A stretch of 39,783 nt of DNA from Bacteroidales bacterium (GTDB taxonomy: Bacteria > Bacteroidota > Bacteroidia > Bacteroidales > BM520): contig JAEEQW010000009.1 of NCBI GenBank assembly GCA_016285515.1, positions 69,561 to 109,343 of the forward strand. The letters are read 5' to 3'. Below are positions 25,964 to 32,711 of the stretch, piece after piece. The position numbers and the translations under genes are program-made. Under the pieces are notes generated by a model. It made no database searches. It saw only the letters and a program-made list of their open reading frames with translations, and was not told the DNA's origin. Each line of letters starts with the position of its first letter. Position 1 is the stretch's first letter.

Positions 25964-27397
25964 ATGGTTCGTAATGCCATTAAAGCAGCTTTCTTGGGAT
26001 TGGGGTTCCTCTTGTTCGCCTGTCATCCCGAATCAAAGGATATGCGCCAAGCCGCCCACGAAGCTTTGGAAAACGCCCGCATTCAGTTGGATTCCGGCAA
26101 CAAGTCGGAGGCCATGCAGTTGTTCAAAGATGCGGAGCATTATGGATTGTTGGCGGACGACACGCTGACGGTGGCCCGTGCGCGGTTCAATATTGCGAAA
26201 TGCTTGAGCGTTTATGCCGATGAAAAAGAGTTCGTTTCGTTGTTGAAGGCTGCCGACGAGGGCTTTGGCAACCATTACACCGAACGCGCCAAAGTGATGA
26301 CCGTTTGGGGCGATTATTACCAATTCCATAGGCAATTTGACAGCGCGGAGGTCTATTTGAACCGCGCGATGGACTATGCGGAACGAAGTGGTTCGATGGA
26401 TGCAAAACGTTGTGTTTTGTCCGCTTTTCATGTGAAGTGTTTCAACGCCGGGGAATACAGAAAGTCAGGCGATTACTTGCAGCAGTACTTCCAAACCTAT
26501 CCCCCCGATGCCAGCGACAGCCTGCTGATGTATTATTACCACAACATGGGGAACGTCTATTATAAGATGGGCAACATGGATTCGATGGCCTATTGCTACG
26601 GTCGCTTGGAGGAACTTGTAACCCAATCAGAAACAGATTGTTGTGAGCCAAATGAAGACACGTGGTATTACTATGGAACGTTGGCCAATTTTGCCGAGAT
26701 GCGCGGCGATTATGAAACGGCTTGCGAGTACATTTATCAGTATGAAAAAGGCGATACGCATTACGAAATAGAGCGGCGGGAAAACAACCTCGCACTCATC
26801 AGCCATAAATATGACAGTGCGGTGATGCAGAACGAGTTGAACGCGAAAATCATTCGGAAACAGCGCGTTATCGTTGTCATCAGTTTGGTGGCGGTTTTGG
26901 TTCTGGCGGCATTGTTGGTGTCGCAAATCCGCTTGGCACGGCGGCGTAAGCGCGAAGCCGAAATCAATGCTGAACTTTTCCACTTCAAGCAGCAAAACAA
27001 AGCCTTGGCACAAAAAGATGCCGAGCATGAGCAAATCCAGCAGGACTATGCCGACCGCCTTTCTGAGGCTTTGGATAAGGAACAGCAGGTAATGCTTTTG
27101 TTGGACAACTATTTGAACAATGATAAGCGAGCTAATCTTCTCAGCGACTTGGGGAAATCTGTTTTTGGCGATAAAGACCATTGGGAGGCCATGCTGGAAG
27201 TGGTGGAGCAAAAGTATCCTGACCTTTGGGAAACGCTTCAAAAAAAATATCCCGACTTGGACGAGGACGAGCGGAAATCCTACATCCTTTCGCTTTTCAA
27301 GGTCTCGCGACAAGAAGAAGCCGACTACCTTGGAACTACTGTTAATATGGTGGACAAACTTCGCGGGCGGCGGCGGAAGAAGATGGAAGAAGGCTAA
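25964..27397 (+). CDS. TPR lipoprotein-like membrane protein with cytoplasmic helix-turn-helix-like tail
   Basis: A 477-residue protein. MVRNAIKAAFLGLGFLLFAC resembles a lipoprotein signal with Cys20. TPR-like helical repeats fill residues ~28-270 and would lie outside the inner membrane. One TM helix is at about 301-322 (VIVVISLVAVLVLAALLVSQ), followed by Arg/Lys, a coiled coil (~330-385), and a C-terminal ~100-residue helical domain ending EEADYLGTTVNMVDKLRGRRRKKM, similar to sigma-region-4/LuxR-type helix-turn-helix segments. The same plan recurs in the protein at 32.7-34.3 kb. It is likely a membrane-tethered regulator sensing an envelope signal; DNA binding is inferred. It probably shares a transcript with the subtilase. 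Confidence 0.75.
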   Translation: MVRNAIKAAFLGLGFLLFACHPESKDMRQAAHEALENARIQLDSGNKSEAMQLFKDAEHYGLLADDTLTVARARFNIAKCLSVYADEKEFVSLLKAADEGFGNHYTERAKVMTVWGDYYQFHRQFDSAEVYLNRAMDYAERSGSMDAKRCVLSAFHVKCFNAGEYRKSGDYLQQYFQTYPPDASDSLLMYYYHNMGNVYYKMGNMDSMAYCYGRLEELVTQSETDCCEPNEDTWYYYGTLANFAEMRGDYETACEYIYQYEKGDTHYEIERRENNLALISHKYDSAVMQNELNAKIIRKQRVIVVISLVAVLVLAALLVSQIRLARRRKREAEINAELFHFKQQNKALAQKDAEHEQIQQDYADRLSEALDKEQQVMLLLDNYLNNDKRANLLSDLGKSVFGDKDHWEAMLEVVEQKYPDLWETLQKKYPDLDEDERKSYILSLFKVSRQEEADYLGTTVNMVDKLRGRRRKKMEEG

Positions 27398-27474
27398 GAT
27401 TATGGAGTTCGAGTCGCTGATGGAGAGCGAAGAGAACGTGGAGAAGATGAAATAATTGTAAGATTTTTCTATCG

Positions 27475-27506
27475 TAATGGAAAATTCTTATAAGTTTTTT
27501 CCATTA
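27475..27506. promoter_or_regulatory. 32-bp imperfect palindrome upstream of ATPase B
   Basis: Arms TAATGGAAAA (27475-27484) and TTTTCCATTA (27497-27506) are perfect inverses, and the centre holds a second palindrome CTTATAAG (27487-27494). In all, 28 of 32 positions are symmetric. It ends 16 bp before the -7 element and covers the -33 region. Confidence 0.65.
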
Positions 27507-27522
27507 TATTGTGAAAATATTG

Positions 27523-27530
27523 TATTTTTG
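27523..27530 (+). promoter_or_regulatory. -7 element of ATPase B
   Basis: TATTTTTG fits TAnnTTTG, 23 nt before the ATG at 27554. Confidence 0.6.
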
Positions 27531-27553
27531 CACTCAATCCGAACTATAAAAGC

Positions 27554-28687
27554 ATGATTGAACGTCGTCTGAAACAACTCATTATTCCTAGACTTTTTAA
27601 AGGTAAAGCCATTGTGCTGACGGGCCCGCGTCAGGTGGGCAAAACCACCTTGCTTCGAATGTTGATGGCTGAAACCGACAAAAAAACGTTGTTTTGGAAT
27701 TGCGACGAGCCAGACATAAGACAAAAACTGTCTAATCCAACTTCAACCCAATTGCAGGCTGATACAGCGCAAGCCGACCTTATTTTAATAGACGAAGCAC
27801 AGCGCGTCCAGAACATAGGCATTACCCTCAAATTGCTCATTGACAATTTCCCAGAAAAGCAAATTGTTGTCACTGGATCATCGGCATTACGACTCTCCAA
27901 CACCATCAACGAGCCATTGACAGGAAGGAAATACGAATACAACATGCTCCCGTTTTCTTCAGAGGAACTTATTGACAATCATGGTAATACAGAGGAGAAG
28001 AGGCTTTTGGAAAGAAGAATGGTCTATGGTATGTATCCGGAAGTGGTCAATTTGCCAGGAGAGGAACGCGAGACCCTGTCAAATCTCGTCAACAGCTATC
28101 TTTATAAGGATGTTTTCGCTTTTCAGGATGTTCGGAAACCTGAGATTGTCGAGCAATTGCTTCAAGCCTTAGCGTTACAAATGGGCAGCGAGGTGTCTTT
28201 CAATGAACTTTCCAAGTTATTGGGATTGAATTCGTTAACAGTTCAGCGTTACATTGATTTGTTGGAAAAGTCGTACATCGTTTTTCATTTGCGCTCCTTC
28301 AGCCGCAATCTGCGAAACGAACTGAAAAAAAGCCGCAAGATTTATTTCTACGACAACGGCGTGCGTAACGCGATACTTGGCGACTTCAAGCCGCTACAGC
28401 TTCGACAAGATGCGGGTGCACTTTGGGAGAACTATCTCGTGAGTGAACGCCTGAAGCACAACTCCTACAGTCTTTTTTATGGGAAAAGTTACTTCTGGCG
28501 CACCCAGCAACAGCAAGAAATCGATTATTTGGAAGACATTGACGGACTTTTGCATACTTATGAATTCAAATGGAGTAGCAACAAGCGGTCCAAACTGACC
28601 GAAACCTTTGCCAACAGTTATCCCGACCATACTTTCATGGTTGTCAACCCGGAGAATTATCAATACTTTGTGGTGGGGAAAAATTGA
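27554..28687 (+). CDS. AAA_14/DUF4143 ATPase (ATPase B)
   Basis: A 377-residue cytoplasmic protein. The ATPase core has Walker A GPRQVGKTT (24-32), Walker B LILIDEAQR (Asp80, Glu81), sensor TGSSAL, and the GRKYEYNMLPFSSEEL signature. A winged-helix-like part (VSFNELSKLLGLNSLTVQRYIDLLEKSYIVFHL) follows. The C-terminal DUF4143 domain keeps a PD-(D/E)XK nuclease-like motif, EIDYL then YEFKW about 12 residues later, so a nuclease fold is expected; activity is unproven. No function is established for the family. It has its own promoter with a 32-bp palindrome over the -33 region, and is not part of the TPR regulator's transcript unless read-through occurs. Confidence 0.93.
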   Translation: MIERRLKQLIIPRLFKGKAIVLTGPRQVGKTTLLRMLMAETDKKTLFWNCDEPDIRQKLSNPTSTQLQADTAQADLILIDEAQRVQNIGITLKLLIDNFPEKQIVVTGSSALRLSNTINEPLTGRKYEYNMLPFSSEELIDNHGNTEEKRLLERRMVYGMYPEVVNLPGEERETLSNLVNSYLYKDVFAFQDVRKPEIVEQLLQALALQMGSEVSFNELSKLLGLNSLTVQRYIDLLEKSYIVFHLRSFSRNLRNELKKSRKIYFYDNGVRNAILGDFKPLQLRQDAGALWENYLVSERLKHNSYSLFYGKSYFWRTQQQQEIDYLEDIDGLLHTYEFKWSSNKRSKLTETFANSYPDHTFMVVNPENYQYFVVGKN

Positions 28688-28815
28688 GTTAATCAAACAT
28701 TAAACCGCCAAAATCTTTGGACTTTTCCCAGAAAAAGTTTGGAATTGAAACTGATTCATCTCATTTGTTTTCAGGATATTACATTTTTAAAACCTCGGAA
28801 TTGTTTGGACTGCCC

Positions 28816-28846
28816 TTTCGACCGCTTGACAAACAAGGTATTTTTG
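28816..28846 (+). promoter_or_regulatory. Promoter of the M23-like/S41 fusion gene
   Basis: TTTC near 28816, about 19 bp, then TATTTTTG at 28839-28846. This is close to the consensus, 27 nt before the ATG at 28874. Confidence 0.55.
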
Positions 28847-28873
28847 CTTTCAAATTTCAAAACGCATCCATCT

Positions 28874-31030
28874 ATGAAAACAAAATCCATCATTTTCGCA
28901 TTGCTGTTCATGGTCAACTTTGCTTTTGGGCAGGAAAACTACCTTTGGCCTGTCGCTCTGTCTTTAGACAAAAAGGCTGGCGACGACATCCTATACCGAC
29001 CTCAAGACTACATCGGAGTGGCCGATGGCTTAACCCAAGCCGAGTTGAATTTTGATCGTTTGATTATTGGGGCGCCTTTGTGGACGCCCGTGCTTTGCCC
29101 CGTGGATGGGAAAATCACTCATGCCAGCATTGGCTATAGCAACAGTTTCAGTTGTTCCGTTGATGTATTCAACCAACAAACGGGAAACTTCGAGCAGGAT
29201 TCCCTGCTGTTCGTCGAGTGGGGAATGTCGCCGGAAAAGATCCGTTATCTGAACACATGGGTTTCCATTCGCGTTTCCGACGGACGGGAGGTGCACGTGA
29301 GCGGTATGCGCCCGCTGCGACTGTTCAAGACGGGCGAAATCGTGCATCGGGGCGATGTGTTGGGCACCGTGGGCTATTATTACAAGCGCATCAAGAAGCC
29401 ATGCGTTGTGGTCAGCATCTCAAAAAACTCCAAAGCCGACGATCCGATGACACCTTTCGGGCTGAAAACGACTTTTATCCCGCCCAAGGTGAACAACAAG
29501 ACCCAACTGACCCGCGAGGAGGCACAAGCCGACATCGACGGCATGATAACGGCTCTTGAAGATGCTTTCCCGGGACTGTATGACTACACGCCGAAAGAGG
29601 AATTCGATACCTATATCAAAAACAGAATGGCTGCGATAGGCGAAACCATCTCCAGAAGTGATTTTGAGGTATTAGTTTTCAAGTTGCTTGGGAAAATCCA
29701 CGACAGTCATACGGCCATCATCTCAGAGCCGAAAGTGACGAGTGCAAGTGGGTTGCCTTCCTCAGTGTGTTTAGGTTGGTTCAACGACACGCTACGGGTA
29801 TGGCGCACCGTTCCAAGATACAAAGACTATCTCGGCAAACCAGTGGTTTCAGTAAATGGCATTCCCGCCGATTCTCTGAAAGACATGGTGTTGGAGTATG
29901 CCACCTATTCCGATGGCTATGTGAAGAGCTATGGTGATTATGTGCTTCTGTATGGAATGGATAATTACTACTGCGACCAAATCGCGAAGGATGCCAACTT
30001 TATGGTTACTTTTGCTGACGGCGAGACGAAGCGTTTTGAGCAGATGAAACCCAAAGACCCTTACCGCGAACCACAATGGTTAGAATACCAATACCGCCAT
30101 TTCCATGCAAACGAAAAGACGCATTTCGACTTTGAAAAACTCTCTGACACAGTGGCTTACCTCGCCCTCCATACTTTCGAGTTGGACGATTTGGAAATGG
30201 AACAAATCGATGAAATCTTTGCCAATCTCATTGCCGACAGCATTCCCAACCTGATTCTTGACATTCGTTTCAACTATGGCGGACCAGAAGCCACAGTGGA
30301 AGGCGTTTATGTGCATCTGGCCCAGAAGCCGTTCTGCACCAGTCTGCGCAAAATCGTGAACAAAAAAGGCGGTTATCAATGCTTCGGCAGTTGTCCTGTG
30401 GATGCCAACCAAGAAGACTATTATCCTGATTACAAGCCGCTTCCGAATGGTGAGGGGTTTGTAAAGGACGAGCCGGAATGGAAGTCACCTGATTCTTTAG
30501 TCAACTATAAAGGGCGGCTGTATCTGCTCACCAACGAGACTTCGTTTTCGGCTTCCACCATGTTTGCAGGCTGGGTGAAAAAGCAGAACCGTGGTGTCAT
30601 CGTCGGGCGCGAGACAGGCTCGGCTTACCATCAAATGAAGGCAGAGAATTTTACACAATACCTGTTGTCGAATTCCGATATCGCCATCCAAATCCCAACG
30701 ATCAAGGTGGTGTTCGACACAGTGGTCAACGAGCGTTTCCCCTACGGTCGCGGTGTGCTTCCCGATTATCCCGTCAACTTCACGCCTGAGGAACTATCCT
30801 TTGTCCACGGTGATTCCATCCTGAACTACACCCTGCAACTCATTCAAGATGGCAAATACATCTATTACGTGGAGCCTGAACCAGAGACACCGAGCGTTGA
30901 GGAGGACGCGCGTCCCTTTCGTTGGTGGTGGGTCGCTGTAGGAGTGGTGGCTTTGGCGGTGATTGTTGGGGTGGGTTGGAAGAGAAAGAAGAAAGGAGAA
31001 GACATTGTCAAAACAAGTCGTCAAGAATAA
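28874..31030 (+). CDS. Fusion of M23-like domain and S41 family peptidase with C-terminal TM anchor
   Basis: A 718-residue exported protein. The signal peptide ends at NFAFGQ. Residues ~20-205 resemble a lysostaphin-type M23 fold (APLWTPVLCPVDGKITHASIGY, GEIVHRGDVLGTVGYYYKRIKKP, DDPMTPFGL) but lack a visible HxH zinc site, so this half may be inactive and bind peptidoglycan or peptides. Residues ~212-660 are an S41 C-terminal processing-type protease: a PDZ-like strand (VVSVNGIPADSL), ILDIRFNYGG, and the nucleophile motif TSFSASTMF with Ser559. A C-terminal TM (WWWVAVGVVALAVIVGVGW) with a basic tail anchors it. The upstream in-frame ATG at 28739 precedes the promoter and is rejected. Its 3' end overlaps the convergent ATPase C by 23 bp. 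Confidence 0.83.
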   Translation: MKTKSIIFALLFMVNFAFGQENYLWPVALSLDKKAGDDILYRPQDYIGVADGLTQAELNFDRLIIGAPLWTPVLCPVDGKITHASIGYSNSFSCSVDVFNQQTGNFEQDSLLFVEWGMSPEKIRYLNTWVSIRVSDGREVHVSGMRPLRLFKTGEIVHRGDVLGTVGYYYKRIKKPCVVVSISKNSKADDPMTPFGLKTTFIPPKVNNKTQLTREEAQADIDGMITALEDAFPGLYDYTPKEEFDTYIKNRMAAIGETISRSDFEVLVFKLLGKIHDSHTAIISEPKVTSASGLPSSVCLGWFNDTLRVWRTVPRYKDYLGKPVVSVNGIPADSLKDMVLEYATYSDGYVKSYGDYVLLYGMDNYYCDQIAKDANFMVTFADGETKRFEQMKPKDPYREPQWLEYQYRHFHANEKTHFDFEKLSDTVAYLALHTFELDDLEMEQIDEIFANLIADSIPNLILDIRFNYGGPEATVEGVYVHLAQKPFCTSLRKIVNKKGGYQCFGSCPVDANQEDYYPDYKPLPNGEGFVKDEPEWKSPDSLVNYKGRLYLLTNETSFSASTMFAGWVKKQNRGVIVGRETGSAYHQMKAENFTQYLLSNSDIAIQIPTIKVVFDTVVNERFPYGRGVLPDYPVNFTPEELSFVHGDSILNYTLQLIQDGKYIYYVEPEPETPSVEEDARPFRWWWVAVGVVALAVIVGVGWKRKKKGEDIVKTSRQE

Positions 31031-32441
31031 CACATTTGACGATGTGTTCTGAATAGGCATTGCGCTGCAAGCTGAAAGGCGTGATGAAAACTGGGATGAT
31101 ACCTCCAGAATAGTCGGTTTCTTGTTGGAAACGGGCTATGCGGTTTTGGAATTTTAGATGTTCTTCCTTATCAATCAAGTAGTTGTTGGGACTGTATTTT
31201 ATCTCGCAAATATTTGCCATGTGGTCGGCGCGTTCAATGATGAGGTCGATTTGGGCTTTGCGACCGTTGTCTTCGTTCTCAGCCGTACTTCGCCATGAGT
31301 AATAAGTGGTTTTGATGGCCTCAATGCCGAGCGCTTTTTTGATTTTGGGGATATGAGCGAGGCAGATGCGCTCAAAAGCCAAGCCTCTCCATGTATTGAC
31401 TGATGGCGTGTTCTGGCTTTTGGTCCAGAAATGCTCGTCATTTTCAATACCCTTGACAAATTGCAGATAAAAAGCAGTGTAAAAGTCGGTCAGTTGGTAC
31501 AGCCCGCTTTGCTTGGAGATTTTCTTTTTCTTGATGTTGTAGAATCTGACCAAATCGCAATCAACGAGATTGTTCAGCATTTTGGTCAGTCTGCCGCTTG
31601 ACTTTTTCCCAGTGATTTGGGTGATTTCGTCCCGAGAAAGACCTTTCTTTTTGCTGAACAGAGCCTCAATGATGGCGATATACGGTTCATAATTGGTGAA
31701 AAGAGTTTTGTAAAGGCGTTGGAATTCGCGCCGCATTTCTCCGTCGGTACGGAAAAACAACCGGTCGATGTTTTGCGCGAGGCTTTCTTCTCTGTTCAAA
31801 AGGCTGAGGTAATAAGGTATGCCGCCCAAAGCCATGTAGGTTTGCAGGGTTAGCAACCTGTCCCACGGGAAACCGCCAGTTTTTAGGTATTGCTCGGTTT
31901 CACTAAGTGTAAACTCCTTGAGGTGCATCTCGTGCGTGATGCGGTCGTGCAGTCCGCCGTGGCTGTCAATAATGTTTTCCATCATCCATGAGGTGGCCGA
32001 GCCGCAAACAATGAGCATGATGTTGTTTTGCAGCGAAGCCCAACTGTTCCAGAAATACCCCAGCGCATTAGCAAAATCCGATTGGCGGGTGTCGAAACAG
32101 GGAAGTTCGTCGATGAAAACGATGCATCGTTTGTTTCTGTTCAATTTTTTCATCAAGAAATGGCGCAGCATTTGGAATGCCTCATACCAGTCTTTGGGTT
32201 TTTTTTCGAGCGAATTACCGTACAAGTTCATCGCGTCACAGAAAGCGTGTATCTGCGCGGCTTTGTTTCCTTCCATGACACCTGTCATGGAAAAGGTGAA
32301 TTTTTCTCCGAAAGTTCTGTTTATCAGGAATGTTTTGCCCACACGGCGGCGACCATAAAGGGCCACAAATTCTGCTTTTCCCGATTGGGCGTATTTCTTC
32401 AAAAGTTTGGTTTCTTCTTCGCGACCGATGAGTTTGTTCAT
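31008..32441 (-). CDS. Archaeal-type ATPase with C-terminal DUF234/PD-(D/E)XK-like domain (ATPase C)
   Basis: A 477-residue cytoplasmic protein. IGREEETKLL precedes Walker A (GRRRVGKT, 30-37), and Walker B is CIVFIDELP (Asp111, Glu112). This is the PF01637 ATPase pattern. A winged helix follows (LSRDEITQITGKKSSGRLTKMLNNLVDCDLV). The C-terminal domain carries QIDLIIE then ICEIKYS, a D-x(n)-E-x-K nuclease-like motif of the DUF234 type. The function of the family is not established. It has its own promoter (32472-32465) with two dyads 51 bp apart, and its 3' end overlaps the S41 gene antiparallel by 23 bp. Confidence 0.93.
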   Translation of the reverse strand: MNKLIGREEETKLLKKYAQSGKAEFVALYGRRRVGKTFLINRTFGEKFTFSMTGVMEGNKAAQIHAFCDAMNLYGNSLEKKPKDWYEAFQMLRHFLMKKLNRNKRCIVFIDELPCFDTRQSDFANALGYFWNSWASLQNNIMLIVCGSATSWMMENIIDSHGGLHDRITHEMHLKEFTLSETEQYLKTGGFPWDRLLTLQTYMALGGIPYYLSLLNREESLAQNIDRLFFRTDGEMRREFQRLYKTLFTNYEPYIAIIEALFSKKKGLSRDEITQITGKKSSGRLTKMLNNLVDCDLVRFYNIKKKKISKQSGLYQLTDFYTAFYLQFVKGIENDEHFWTKSQNTPSVNTWRGLAFERICLAHIPKIKKALGIEAIKTTYYSWRSTAENEDNGRKAQIDLIIERADHMANICEIKYSPNNYLIDKEEHLKFQNRIARFQQETDYSGGIIPVFITPFSLQRNAYSEHIVKCVILDDLF

Positions 32442-32464
32442 GGCATTAAGGTTTTTATCGGCTG

Positions 32465-32472
32465 CAAAAATA
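32465..32472 (-). promoter_or_regulatory. -7 element of ATPase C
   Basis: The minus strand reads TATTTTTG, 23 nt before the start codon at 32441. The expected -33 box falls at the near edge of dyad 1. Confidence 0.6.
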
Positions 32473-32494
32473 ATAAAAAGGAATCAAACTCGCG

Positions 32495-32527
32495 TTCCAA
32501 ATCGAAGAAATTTTTCGCGATTTGGAA
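32495..32527. promoter_or_regulatory. Dyad 1 upstream of ATPase C
   Basis: TTCCAAATCG (32495-32504) and CGATTTGGAA (32518-32527) are perfect 10-bp inverses around a 13-nt spacer that itself contains GAAATTTTTC. It lies 22 bp upstream of the -7 element. Confidence 0.65.
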
Positions 32528-32536
32528 ACTTTTCTT

Positions 32537-32587
32537 AAACTCATGTTCCAAACAGATGATTTTTTAGGTGATTTGGAATCTGAGTTT
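32537..32587. promoter_or_regulatory. Dyad 2 upstream of ATPase C
   Basis: A second copy exactly 51 bp from the first: TTCCAAA (32546) and TTTGGAA (32572) have the same 26-bp spacing as in dyad 1. The outer AAACTC and GAGTTT extend the arms to 16 bp with 2 mismatches. The two dyads form a tandem repeat with inverted symmetry. Confidence 0.6.
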
Positions 32588-32675
32588 GAGTATAATCTGT
32601 TGCCTCTGACAAACACTTTTCAGTAGAAACTGTTGCCTGTATAACCGCCACCAATGGCAATATTATTGCTGAACG

Positions 32676-32707
32676 TTTGGTAATCAAATAAAACAAGTGT
32701 ATCTTTG
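32676..32707 (+). promoter_or_regulatory. Consensus promoter of the TPR-LuxR regulator, close to the start codon
   Basis: TTTG at 32676-32679, 20 bp, then TATCTTTG at 32700-32707. The ATG at 32712 is only 5 nt after the -7 element, so transcription would start at or next to the start codon. Confidence 0.7.
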
Positions 32708-32711
32708 TGGC

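Noticed and set aside
28739..28873. N-terminal extension of the M23/S41 protein from the ATG at 28739
   Set aside because: It would include the promoter -7 element and precede a clean signal peptide that starts at 28874.
11993..32441. ATPases A, B and C considered as parts of a known defence operon
   Set aside because: No helicase, reverse transcriptase, Toll/IL-1 receptor, methylase or toxin gene lies beside them; only the shared promoter layout is supported.
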